Part shown: in pieces, positions 1 to 11,900 of the stretch
How positions within the stretch are numbered: position 1 is the first letter of the stretch
Layout: each line of letters starts with the position of its first letter
NCBI GenBank assembly: GCA_963576725.1
Contig: OY755236.1
Coordinates: 64,268,636 to 64,332,635 of the forward strand
Direction of reading: 5' to 3'
Origin: Azorinus chamasolen
Lineage: Eukaryota; Mollusca; Bivalvia; Cardiida; Solecurtidae
Length of the DNA: 64,000 nt
Program-made: the position numbers and the translations under genes
Notes under the pieces: generated by a model
Database searches by the model: none
What the model was told of the DNA's origin: nothing
The model's input: the letters and a program-made list of their open reading frames with translations, nothing else

Positions 1-990
1 GCATGACTTTGTTTTAGCAAGCATCTGCAGTGTGGTATGTGAAAGATCACTTCACTGTTGTTATTCAATATTATGGATTATTTACGGTTTACCAAATAAA
101 TATTCAGGTAATATTTATCATTAATAATGATCAGCCAAATCTTTCAAATGGTTCATAATTATAAATATAGGTCATGGCAGAAACTAGAATATCAGATCTA
201 TATAATTCCATAAGCAAGGAAAGCAGTTCCTGATCAGATGGCTACTTCAGGAATACTGTTTACAAAGGCATCTCTATCAGGTAAAGGGTTAACACTCTTT
301 ACTATTTTGTTTAAATGTCTTTTTTGTTAATTTCATTCATTTTAAAGATGAGCATATAATGCATATTTATGATAAAAAAATATTTCACTAATTCACTGTC
401 TTTTAGTAACAATGTGATTTATTTTTTGTTCTCTTTCTTTTTACTATTGGTGCAAGTTTATTGTGCTGTGAAAAATTATTACTGCTTAATTCTGATATGC
501 TGCTTACTTTCGCTTTGTCCATATGACGGAAAAGCCAGTGACTGCATTTAGAAGGACATTGGTTTGGGTAAAATGAAGACATTCTTTTACACCATGAATA
601 TTCATGCAAAAATAATGTTGCTCTAACTGTTGGAATGGAATTGTGTTCTATCATTCTGTTAAAATATTGTTATATGATAATTAAACAGGGTGTAATATTT
701 ATTCTCATGAAATTTGAAGATTTAATGAGAGAAAGACATACCAACACATGTATATAGTTATACTTATATTTAACTGTTTGATGACTGTGACAGATTTTCA
801 ATTAACCCTTTACTTGATGAATATTCATGAATGACTCTACCCATTATAGTTAATAATAATTCTTGTTTTTCTTTAAAAAAAGGAACCAATGTCCAAGTCA
901 TCAGACCATAATCTGCAGTGTTTGATCAAACTGAGTAGATCCTGATCAGACTAGATCAATGTGATCTAGGTTTACTCAGTTTGTAAGGGC

Positions 991-1240
991 TTAACCCTTT
1001 CCCTGTTCTATGTTTATTACAAATTTCAATACCTACTGAATATTCATAAACAAAATAGTTATAATGAAATATGGAAGGTGGAACATTGTAGCCATTTTGG
1101 AAAGTAAAGAAAAAGGTCTTTCAAATTCTATTAGCAAACAGAGCAGACCCTGATCAGACGGCTCCTCTAGGAGCCATCTGATCTGGGTGTACTCTGTTTG
1201 CAAAAGCGTGAAAACACGTTTATATGAGGGAAAGGGTTAA
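991..1240 (+). mobile_element. MITE family A, complete copy (TTAA, CCCTTTCCCTG ends)
   Basis: It starts TTAACCCTTTCCCTGTTC and ends GGAAAGGGTTAA. The inner hairpin, about 1133-1205, has arms reading AGCAGACCCTGATCAGACGG and the near-inverse. TTAA targets with CCCTTT termini are the hallmark of piggyBac-type elements; the assignment is inferred because no transposase is present. Confidence 0.8.
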
Positions 1241-1650
1241 CCTATTGTCTTGTTGCTCGATATTGAAATAAATTCTGTATAAACAAGCAGAATTACCAAG
1301 TAAAGAGTTAAGAAACCTTTGTATGCCATGGCAGCTATGTTGTACAAACCAGAGGCTACATGTAAATGCTGGCTGATACATTGCGGCGGTTTAAAAGTTG
1401 ATGCTCTGCTTGGAACTGTGCAAGCCATTTGTAGATTTACTATGTAAACTTCGAATTATCCTATTTTGACGAGTTAAATGTTTTATGATTAATTAAGATT
1501 ATTTTTTGATATTGATCATCTTCTCTGGTTTTGGAAGACAAAAGTTTGATAAGCTCTTCTTAATTGACCATTAAAAACAAGTCTTAATTTTTAATCTTAA
1601 ACAAGCATGTGGTAGATTGATGCAGGACAACAGTAATGCAGTATTACTTT

Positions 1651-1965
1651 TGCCATTTTGAATTATTCCCCTTTTTCATATTGTTTTGTCCGCACAATAA
1701 CTCTGTATCTACCAGTTCAATTGAGTTCAAACCTCACATATGGAACAAGCATGATGAGAGGAAGTGCCATGCACAAGGGCACTAACTCTAGCATCCATAT
1801 TTTTGGAGTTATTCCCCTTTTTCATATTTTCTTGTCCGGACAATAACTCTTTATCTACTGGTTCAATTGGTTTCAAATTTCATAAATTGAACAAGCATGA
1901 TGAGAGGAAGTGTTATGCACAAGGGTCATAACTCTAGTATCAATGTTTTTGGAGTTGTTCCCCTT
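1651..1965 (+). repeat. Tandem repeat, about 147-bp unit, two copies plus a partial
   Basis: The motif TATTCCCCTTTTTCATA recurs near 1664, 1810 and (as TGTTCCCC) 1957. It is followed each time by a CAATAACTCT block and by AACAAGCATGATGAGAGGAA. The open frames over it only reflect the repeat. Confidence 0.7.
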
Positions 1966-2246
1966 TTTCATAATTAACTTTTTCCCCTTTATTCTGATTT
2001 TCGCACTCCACCATATTAACACTTTTTGTGTCAGCTGCAAGCAGGTGACACATGTGTTCCTCCGAACACTCTTGTTAAGACTAGTCTTTAAACTGGAAGT
2101 GGTCACTTTAAAGCAGGTTTTACTGTGTTTTGAAGAAACACGTTTACCTACAGACAACAAGTCTGACCAATGATGTACTGCTTGCAATTGTACATGGACA
2201 GAGTGAGAAGACCCAGTATATTTTGCAGACAGTAAATAGTAATATA

Positions 2247-2451
2247 CAGTGAAACCCCGCTAATACGACCACTTAATAAACAGCCACTGGTGTCGTTTAA
2301 AGCAGGTGGTTGCTTAATGCAGCACGAAAGTTATGCAGAAAGCTCCTATAGGAGCTTTCTGCATAACTTTCGTACTGCATTAAGCAACCACCTGCCTCTG
2401 ACACCCAGAATTATGCCCTTTTTTGGTGGTCGCATTAGCGGGGTTTTACTG
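2247..2451. mobile_element. TA-flanked palindromic MITE (family D)
   Basis: Termini CAGTGAAACCCCGCTAAT and the inverse ending TTTTACTG are bounded by TA at 2245-2246 and 2452-2453. The whole element folds back on itself around GCTCCTATAGGAGC (2342-2355), with arms containing GGTGGTTGCTTAATGCAG. TA targets and CAGT ends suggest a Tc1/mariner-type parent (inference). The plus-strand frame through it is not a gene. Confidence 0.82.
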
Positions 2452-2649
2452 TACCTTAACAAATACACACAAACGAAACATCATAATCAAGGAGACAGGC
2501 ATACTGTTTGGGTGTTCCAATCTAATGACTTTAACAGAATTATGGCCATTTCATTATTTAGTAACCATTTCTGTTGTTTCTTGTCTGCGCCATTTCTCAG
2601 CATATACCAACAGTATTTCAATGAAACTGTGAGAGAAGCTTCATCATCA

Positions 2650-2864
2650 ACCCTTTCCTTCGAAGCACCTTTGCAAACAGAGAAGATCCATATCAGACGG
2701 CGTCTGTTGGAGCTGCCTGATCAGGGTCTGTTCTGTTTGGTTATGGTATAATGTAGATCTGATTCTATAAAATAAATATATAAAAGAACTCCCCATGTAC
2801 AAATTCTGCTAATATTCATGATGTCATTATTTCTAACATGAATATTCAACAGGGAAAGGGTTAA
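2650..2864 (-). mobile_element. MITE family C, inverted copy
   Basis: It carries AACCCTTTCCTTCG at the left and AGGGAAAGGGTTAA at the right. The core (2675-2745) is the AACAGAG / GATCAGG hairpin, and a TGAATATTCA block sits near the right end, where family C copies have it. Confidence 0.7.
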
Positions 2865-3180
2865 GCATATCGCTCTAGTCATTTGAGAAGTTATGATTCC
2901 TTGATTATTCAACAACCAGCCTGTCAATATTTCACTTACCCAGTACAGTACTATGACAAGCATTTGTGTGTGCGATATTAAACAGGTTTAGCGGTAAATC
3001 TAGTTGAATCTAGTAAATGAATTGAACCTTCAATATATTAATTATATCTAATTATATTGAATTACTGGAACCAAATAGCACATTCTAGAGGTTACAAGTT
3101 GTAAATTCTAAGTAGATATGCAATGCCCATGTCAGAACGAATCTTTACTACTGGCTATTCTCCATTTTATTTTTTCTTCC

Positions 3181-3406
3181 TTAACCCTTTCCTCCATTAA
3201 TACGCCTCTGTAAAAACCACTTCTTGAAATCATTGTGATAAATAGAGCATTTGCTCCTATAGGAGCAAATGCTCTATTTATCACAATGGTTTCAAACTAC
3301 AAAATTCTAAAAAAAAATATTTTCTCTAGTTAATGCTCCTTTTCGGTAGATTAATTCAAAGAGGTTGAGGTTGGGTCTAAATATAGCCTATGGAGGAAAG
3401 GGTTAA
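3181..3406 (-). mobile_element. MITE family B, complete copy
   Basis: TTAA at both ends, termini CCCTTTCCTCCAT and ATGGAGGAAAGGG. The core is a near-perfect hairpin (about 3228-3291) with arms ending GATAAATAGAGCATTT and centre GCTCCTATAGGAGC at 3253-3266. Confidence 0.82.
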
Positions 3407-3680
3407 GATACCCAATCCTCCTGCAGAGGTCATTGTGGCTTCACCCACATGCTAATTGGGTTTCTGTTAGTCGTTTCTGGTAGTATTTTGACACTACATG
3501 CAAGGGATGAATTTGTGTGAATGTACGAGAAAGATGTATAGTAGAATTGGTCTTTAGCAACCATGCATTTATTGGACGTAGGAGTCCTGAAAAGCATGTG
3601 ATTGCATATTGCAGTGCAAAAGTAATGCAGAGAGCTACAACAGCTTTCTGCATTACTTTCAACCTGTATGAGCTCATTCT

Positions 3681-3895
3681 CCTTGGCTATTTTTAGACCA
3701 AACCTCTTTGAATGAATCTACCGAAAAGGAGCATTACTTAGAGAAAAGGAAACTTAGAATTTTGTAGTTTGAAACCATTGTGATAAATAGAGCATTTGCT
3801 CCTATAGGAGCAAATGCTCTATTTATCACAATGGTTTCATAAAGTGACTTCTATAGATGCGCAAAAATGTGTCACTAGGGGATAATGTATTAAGC
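3681..3895 (+). mobile_element. MITE family B, degraded ends
   Basis: It starts in the GGCTATTTTTAGACC block, holds the CCATTGTGATAAATAGAGC hairpin with centre GCTCCTATAGGAGC at 3798-3811, and fades at about 3895. The outer CCCTTT ends have decayed. It lies about 275 bp from the oppositely oriented copy at 3181-3406. Confidence 0.7.
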
Positions 3896-5756
3896 TAGCA
3901 CCTGTCTTACCCGTTTCTAATGGTTACTTAAGACAGGTTGCACATTAGTTTTGTCCAACTTGTTTCGTAGGCTTCTGAGACAAGTCGGTACATCTCTGCC
4001 TTCAGCAAGGCTGAGAATGAACATTCCAAAATTGTCCACAAAATTGTTCTCATTCTTCATCTGCCTTGTAGCCCTTTGAATGCTTGAATATTCAAGGCGG
4101 ACTAGGTGTTAAGTTTTCAAATGTAGTCTATTCATTATGAAAGGCTCAAATTTACTAAGGGTGTTAACAAACAGTGCAGACCCTGATCAGGACTTCTCTA
4201 ATCTGGGTTTGGTGTTTGAAAATGCCTGATTCCCACACTCAACGGGTTGAACAGTCTTTTCAAGTCCTGCAACTTAAATGTTGCTGCTGATTGCAATTAT
4301 TATCGAAATACTGCTCTTAATATTAATCAATGGATTGAAACACTTGTTTCTGTTTCTCATTTTGTATAATCTTTACCATGTTGTATGATTTCGTTTGTTT
4401 TTGTTTGATGAAAATGAGATGATATGAGAGGAGATAGACATTTATTTCTGTACAGTGTACATATGTATACACTTTACATCATACTTTATATGATTAAGAT
4501 ATTGAAATTGAAACGGAATAAAATATCAGATTGACTGCTGTCCTGTTTCCTTTTAACACTTTCCCCGTTTCATATTTTTTAAAATTTCATCACCTCAAGA
4601 AAATTTAAGAACAGAATCAGTAAAATGGAAAAGGGTTTTTTCTCACTGTTGTGGAAATTGCATCATCAGATCTTTAAACTTCCAAAAGCTAACAGGGTAG
4701 ATCCTGGGAGCCATCTGATCCGAGTCTCTCTGCTTGCATTGGCGTGAAAAGGTGTAACTGTTATGCCATATTATATACGAGTGCCAAACTGACACAAATA
4801 TAACCGTCTGGAGAACAACTAAGAAATTCAACAAAGGGCCATAACGCCAAAGTATGTGAAGCTAGATAACAGAATGATACACTTCACTTCACTTGAGATA
4901 CAATGCTCAGACTTACTCCCAAGTTTGGTGCAGATTGGACAAAAGCTTTTCAAATTAGAGTGATGAGCTTTAAAGGCTGCCATCAACACAGGTGAAAACA
5001 CAATACATGTACATCCCATTGGCAGATGGGCATATCATTGAAAAAAGAATTAAATTTAAAAACCGATTCTTTAAAAATAATATCGATATTACTTAGAAAT
5101 ACATGTAGCTCTTTCCACAAATCTGCTCCAACTTAGACTGGATATCATCATACCTGATATGAAACCAACTTGACGTTCAGTTTGTGCTTGAAAAGAATTG
5201 GTTGAGAAATCGGCAAAACAATCTTGCTTAGAGTACTGAAGATAATCCGTCTTAACATGTGCTCTAGTTAGACCAACATGTTCTGCAAATTGAAATAAAT
5301 CCTACTTGTGGCACGATATATTGCTATGTAATTCTTAAAAACCTAGATCTACCAAATTCCATTAGCAAACAGAGCAGACCCTATCAGATTTACTCTGTTA
5401 GCAGATGTGTGAAAAGGTGTTTATACCTTTGCAAACAGTAGACCAAGATCCTGTATGAACTCTGATCAGCGCCTGCTCTGTTTGCTTATGGAGCATTATA
5501 GATCTGATTCTACGGTTTCTGCCATCATGTCATGGTAAACAAAATCTCTTTTTCCTGATGCCATCATGAAGTTTTTTAATATTCTGTCAATCTGGGTTTT
5601 TTTTTATTAAAAATGAATATTCATTGGGTAATTGGTTGTAATGGGAAAAGTTTTATGATTTTTGTAGATCTATTTCAATGCCATTTTATGCATATAACCA
5701 ACTGTAAATGAACACAAGCATATCAAAGATTATTCTATGAAATTATTTTTTTGCCC

Positions 5757-5969
5757 TTTCCTCCACGAGTATTTATGCTATTAGTAATGACGTCATGAAA
5801 ATCAATTACATTAATTTGTTATAATAGCACATGGACACTGGAATTTTTGCCCATGGCAGAAACTGTAGAATCATTTCTATATTGTATCAGAAGCAAAAAA
5901 GCAAACCTATAGGAGCTGTCTGATCAGTCTACTCTGTTGCAAAGGCATACTTATGGAGTAAAGGGTTAA
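5757..5969 (+). mobile_element. MITE family C copy sharing its right TTAA with the next element
   Basis: Left end CCCTTTCCTCCACGAG, right end GGAGTAAAGGGTTAA at 5966-5969. That TTAA is followed directly by CCCTTTCCC of a further, inverted and damaged copy running to about 6140. Confidence 0.65.
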
Positions 5970-8324
5970 CCCTTTCCCTTGTGTAGGAGTTATCTGCTGT
6001 TTGAAATGATAATAGATCCGACTCTACAGTTTCTATCAATACAAAAATCGTGTGTATATGTGCCATTATAATCAGCTAATAAATATTCATAATGTCATTA
6101 TAATACTTACATGAATATTCAATCTTTAGAAACGCATGCTAGAGAAATAGCCCCTTATGGTGATAGCAGTACCTCCACTTTTTTCTTTATAAATACATGA
6201 GAATACTAACGCTCATCGGTTCTTTTGTTGCCATTGTGATGGTGAACAAGTGTGAAATTTCGTAAAATTTGCATGTGCAAAATAGTAAAGACGGAATAGT
6301 CATTTTTAAAGTTTCTGGATGACAATGACAACGAGGCGGACACCAGAGTTGCAATCATATCTTGTATTGTTTTCTTCAAAAGCAGACAAGCGAAATATGA
6401 TGTCTTGCCATGATGAAAGTAGCCCTTGCTTGTTTCTGAAGTGAATGTTATGAGCTAGAGGGCAAGAGAGCGTCATTCTGCTTGACCCAAGACAATTTGC
6501 TTCCAAACAGCTTAGATCAAGATCATGAGATGAGATGCGAATTTACCGTCTCTTCAGGGTCCAGGCTGTTTGCTAGTCATACAGTCGAGTCTGTTTATCT
6601 GAAGTGCCAGGGACAAGCATTTCATTTCGAATAATGCATGTGTTTGAATAAGCAAAATAATCTTGAAAGCATACAAAGGCTTCACATCAAAGTGACAGAT
6701 GGTGCCAATAGCCCTATCCACCTATGCTTTTTAGAAAGATTCCAGTTATTTGAGCACACATGAAGAATGTTTGTCAGGAAATGCAATAAAAACAACTTGT
6801 TTGCTTCATTAACTTTCATTTAATCATCATTATTGAATTAATAAAAGGATAACAAGTATGTTATGCATAGTGTAACTTACATGTACATGAATAACATAAG
6901 ACAAATAAAACCAAGCGAATATCACTATGGTAAAAAATCATTATCGGCTAACACACTATACCTAGTATATATGTGAACTGCATTAACCGTAAGTATTAGG
7001 ATGGACAAACATTTGCAAAATGTGTTGACCCAATCTAAGGATGTATTTATGTCAGAAGTCATGATATAATGAATACTAATTAGCTGAATCTTTAGAATGA
7101 CATGAACGCAACAAGTTTTGGCCTAGGCAGAAACTATAGAATCAGATCTGTTATTATTTCATAAGCAAACGGAGCAGACCTGATTTGTCTGATCTGGGTC
7201 TACTCTGTTTGCATGATATTTAAAAGACATATCCATGGAGTAAAGGGTAACTTAAAACATAGGGGTTTCTCAGGGGCTAAACCTTTGCCATATTAATGTT
7301 ATCAGAGTATATTATTATATTATATATAAATGAGTGTATTATATCTTTTTAGACAGTTACTTTAACAGAAGGAGATGGCATGTCCGAATACTTACGATAA
7401 GAACAAAAAATAAAACTTAATCATGAACACATTGAACAATTTAAACAAACATGCTGCAATTAATAATTAAAACAACCAATTAAACTATGCATTTAACACG
7501 CACCACAATCTGGCCGATTTTTACCATGTCGGTAATTACCATAAATTACCTACTCATTGTTTGACGAATTTTCAAAATGGCACAATTGTCTGTTTGCTGG
7601 TCCTTGATCCATGTTTGTCAATAGTTTTGCATAATAGGTGTGAAAATCAGTGGTATACGAGTACATTCACTTCGGACAAAATATGACCTCGATTAATGCC
7701 GAGTTTTAAGACAGCAGGAATTTGGATAATCCAAAAAGTTTAACATAGAAATAAGAATGATGGAGATCGTGACTGACACCATGCTTTGAAAAAGGTTGGG
7801 GCTTCAGATAAGATAGGATACGATATTTTATTGATACCGATATCAACGAGATCTCTTAATGAAATCCATATTATTTTGTCAGAGTCGACTGGGGATCTAT
7901 TTAAAGAACTGTTTTTAATGCGAAAGTGGGGTTGTTTATGTATTATATTGCATGTCTATGTCATTTTAAGCATATTAAATGTAAATTTGAAGCATTTTAA
8001 GCCAAAATAACTTGTACAGAGTATTTTTGTCAAAATATAAGCGTATTGGTAATATCTGAAACAGTATATACCTGAACTTATTGAAGCGAGTACGGTATCA
8101 ATATGATACCGACCAACGGTATCAAACCCTAATGAATCACAAAGCAAATCTGATAATATTCAAACATGCAGCAGACAAGAGATGGAGCATATAACAACTT
8201 TTAACTTTCATCACTCTACTGGAGAATTTGCGATGACCTCTGAAAACCGTTTGGATCCAGATGAGACAAGCAAGTAACTTGTGGCCTCATCAGGTTCTAA
8301 TTTGTTTGACACTCTGACTGTAAT

Positions 8325-8550
8325 TTAACCCTTTCCTCCAAAGGCTATTTTTAGACCCAACCTCTTTGAATGAATCTACCCAAAAGAAGCATTTACTAGA
8401 GAAAAGTAAAATTTTAGAACTTTGTAGTTTGGAACCATTGTGATAAATAGAGCATTTGCTCCTATAGGAGCAAATGCTCTATTTATCACAATGGTTTCAA
8501 GAAGTTATTACAGAGGCGTAGAAAGGTGTATTTATGGAGGAAAGGGTTAA
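8325..8550 (+). mobile_element. MITE family B, complete copy
   Basis: TTAACCCTTTCCTCC at the left and GGAGGAAAGGGTTAA at the right. Central hairpin about 8434-8495 with GCTCCTATAGGAGC at 8458-8471. It lies about 290 bp beyond the PRIMPOL stop codon, so it may be part of the transcribed 3' region. Confidence 0.82.
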
Positions 8551-8610
8551 AAGCAATGAAAGAAAAAACATACTTTTAGAACTGACGACAATTGCTTAGA
8601 GCACTGAACG

Positions 8611-8839
8611 TTAACACTTTCCTTAATATAAACACTTCACACGTTTACAAACAGTAGACCCAGATCTCTGCTCTGTATGCTTATGAATTCATAATAGATC
8701 TGACTCACAGTTTCTATCATTGCCAAAAAATCCTCCTTACATATGCCATTATAAAAATTCAGCAAATCAAAATTTATGATGTCATTATTTCTAACATGGA
8801 CCTACAATAGGGAAAGGGTTATGGCCAGATAAGGGTTAA
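8611..8839 (-). mobile_element. MITE whose right TTAA overlaps the PRIMPOL stop codon
   Basis: Left end TTAACACTTTCC at 8611 and right end AAGGGTTAA at 8831-8839, with a family C body (a CAGATCTCTGCTCTGTATGC remnant of the hairpin and ATGATGTCATTATTTC). The TAA stop of PRIMPOL is the complement of 8836-8838, inside the flanking TTAA, so the start of the PRIMPOL 3'UTR would be this element. A second AGGGTTA at 8815-8820 makes the exact right edge uncertain. Confidence 0.65.
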
Positions 8840-8915
8840 GATATTAAGCTGTTCTCCAATTGTCCAGCTGCATCCAGTAAATAATTGTCATCTCCATCTT
8901 CTAGCTGACTACTAC
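8836..8915 (-). CDS. PRIMPOL: PRIMPOL coding exon 15 (last), RPA-binding-like tail and stop
   Basis: The acceptor is TTCTTTTAG at 8916-8924; the exon starts with GT, completing a Gly codon from exon 14. It encodes residues 600-624, including DDNYLLDAAGQLENSL, which resembles the acidic amphipathic RPA-binding motif A at the end of vertebrate PrimPol. The TAA stop is at 8838-8836. Vertebrate PrimPol continues some 30 residues further with a second RPA motif; that part is absent here. Confidence 0.88.
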
Positions 8916-11900
8916 CTAAAAGAACATAACAAACTGTTACCATGGATACTCTGTTTTGATATTAGTCGTATCAACATAATTATTGAAAGTAAGAGTACAA
9001 GGAGCATGAAACCAAGCATATTATTCAATAGAACATTTTTCAGTGACTCACTTATTATCAATCCAAATTGTATAAAAGCAGACTTGTGCATCGTTGTCTA
9101 TATATGTGTGTATAACAGTGCAATGGAAGGCATGCTCTGTAGTTTTTACAAATGAAATACAGTCAAACTTGTATTAAGAGACCACCCAAGGGACGGTCAA
9201 AAAGTGGTCTCTTAATAAAACGGTCTCTTAATACAAAACCCCATCAAGTGTAGTAAAGAAAACATGTGCATGTACATGTCACTAATGCGTACTTAAACAT
9301 GCAAATGTTTTCTTTTCAGTTTGCAATGTTAATTTATATACATGTATATGTGCCTGCAGGTGTATGTAATAAAGCATAAAAATATTTCATGTTTGTTATT
9401 TCTGAGATTAGAGATACCATTTTATTGTTTGATTTGGTTTATTCATCAAAACTATGTACAGCATATGTCTCCCTACCTTTAACCAAATTAGCAGTTTAAA
9501 TGTCTGAATTTGACTCCCAGCTCCTTCCAGCTGGGAACCAAATAAAGGCCTTAAATGTTAAGGGTTAACACTTTCCCTGTCTTATTTCTGAATGAAATTA
9601 AAACAAATTAACCAAAAATCAGTCACTTCTTTCAAACAAATTACTTAAAGAATCACTGATTTTGGTTTGTTTGTTTTCAAACTCTGCCCTGCTGCTTGTA
9701 AACATGCTTTCCAAGCTCATTATACTCTCTAACCAATGGCCTTTTCCCTTATGCAAATCTTACGTGTGAAAACTGACAACTATTAAATCGTATATATGCC
9801 GCCATGAATGTAATACACACAGCTGATTACCGGCTCGTAACATGCGCATGATGCCCTAATAGCAAGGGAACCAGTAAAATCTTAATTGCATAACTTTCGT
9901 TACAAATTAATTGTGTGTATAATTGAGATGCGCGTGCACTGAATTTTTTCACTGTCAAAGCCACCAAAGTTTGCACTTCAATTATGAAAAACAAACATCA
10001 TTAGAAATCCTAACTCAGTGCGGGGTTGGAGGTTATATGCTAATGCAGAAAAGGGTGTGCACTCTTTGACCAATCAAATGAAATTTAAAACCCCAATAAA
10101 TCACACGCGACATCACATGTGACCTTTCATTTTCTGAAAACAGTGACAGCCATATTTATTGTTTTACACAGCAGGTTTAATCGGATTAGGGGTTTGACAG
10201 GCCCAGAGGCAATTACATCCAGTCAACAAACATGTTTTATGAAATATATACTTGGTTGTTAGAAATTATTTGCTAAATGAACCTTTAACTTCGGACATTG
10301 TTCGACCTTGCTCGCTAAGAAATGTTAAGAGCACGGAGACTAACGGAGTTTACCGAGTGGAACACGTACATAAAATGTCAAATTTAGGCGTGACAGGTAA
10401 GTTTCTCGAACAGTCAGTCGTATAAAGGTGTGAATGCGATTGCTTGTCATGATGCAACAACGACAATATATAATTGGCCGCTTAACAAAACAGAGCAATT
10501 ATCGTAGGGACAGGTATTTGGCGGTCGCTGGTCGCGTTAGACAAAGGTCGCTTAGTACAAGTTAAATATAGAGCAAAACTTCACGGGAGGACCTGAAAGT
10601 GGTCGCTTAGGACAAGTGGTCGCTTAATACACGTGGTCGCTCATGCAAGTTTGACTGTACAAAGAAAATCTTGACATTTTGTGATGAAAAACAAGATGTG
10701 TTCGTGAAATACTATAAACCCAACAGGTGCTTTGACCCATAATTTTGACCATCAATTTTGACCTTGACCACTCAAAAGCTGCAGCTTCATATAATTGGTC
10801 TACATGCCAATCATGAAGCCTGTATCTCCAATGATTTCATGGAGTAAAAGGTTAAAGTATGAGTCTGAGGGACAAACAGACATTAACTGCACTTCTAAAG
10901 GCATTCTGAATCACTCACTCACCTATTGGGCTATTCCTGTGTTCTCTTCCAGACTGGTAGCGTTTCTCCAGCTCTAGTGTTGTGTTCAGTAGTTCTTCAT
11001 CATCCATCTCCAGGTCCTCAAAATCATCCATGTCATCGGTAAAGAAACTCTCTGGGAGGACATCCCGGGGTAAATCCCACTCTAAGAAAAGTACAGCAAA
11101 ACTAGATAATTCAACCCTGTACTTCAAAACTATTCATGCAAGATATATCACGAGTATTACATTTTGTATATATGCATACTATTATGTATATTATAGACTA
11201 TTAACCCTTTACTCCATAGATATTCAGGCCTTTTCATCCTTTACCTGATAGACACCTGTTTAACCCTTTCCTCCATAGGTTATTTTTAGACCCAACCTCT
11301 TTGAATGAATCTACCCAAAAGGAGCATTAACTAGAGAAAAGGTTGTTTTTTTAGAAATTTGTAGTTTGAAACCATTGTGATAAATAGAGGCTTAGAGCAT
11401 TTATAGGAGCAAATGCTCTATTTATCACAATGGTTTCAAGAAGTGACCATTACAGCAGAGGCGTAGAAAGGCGTATTAATGGAGGAAAGGCTAAAACAAA
11501 GTAGACCTAGATAAGATGGCTCCCACAGTAGCTGTCTGAGCAGGGTCTACTGTTTGCTTACAAAATTATATAGATCTGATTCTACAGCTTCTGCCATGTA
11601 TACAATTTACATGTCATTTAAAATATTCACGAGTCATTATTGCTTAACCCTTTCCCTCATGTAAACGTGTTTTCACGCATTTGCAAACAGAGTAGACCCA
11701 GATCAGACGGCTCCTAGAGGAGCCGTCTGATCAGGGTCTGCTCTGTTTGCTGATAGAATTTGATAAATCTGTTTCTTTGCTTTCTAAAATCTGTACAATG
11801 TTCCGCTTTCCATAATTCTTTATAACCATTTTGTTAATGAATATTCAGTAGGTATTGAAATTTGGCCTAAATACAGAACAGGGAAAGGGTTAATATTAAA

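Larger units (their letters stand above)
1..8324. other. Gene-free flank downstream of PRIMPOL
   Basis: No coding exon could be recognised on either strand; the open frames here are short and lack family motifs. The stretch is a mosaic of TTAA-type palindromic MITEs (complete copies are listed separately; degraded ones lie near 119-290, 803-1000, 4140-4250, 4555-4755, 5340-5515 and 7060-7250), one TA-flanked element and a tandem repeat. The parts from about 6160 to 7060 and 7250 to 8150 show no repeat or gene I can name. Confidence 0.6.

Noticed and set aside
2290..2751. 153-residue plus-strand frame
   Set aside because: It runs through a palindromic TA-flanked MITE into a TTAA MITE; no recognisable protein.
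3228..3291. Rho-independent terminator or CRISPR-like repeat units
   Set aside because: The hairpins belong to TTAA-flanked transposons in a eukaryotic, intron-bearing locus; spacing is irregular and there are no spacers.
6306..6506. 66-residue minus-strand frame and the region around it as a possible exon
   Set aside because: No family motif, and no convincing splice pair on either strand.
7786..8135. Possible element with GATACCGATATC / CGGTATCAATATGATACCG motifs
   Set aside because: The GGTATC motifs are suggestive of inverted ends, but I could not define matching termini or a target duplication.
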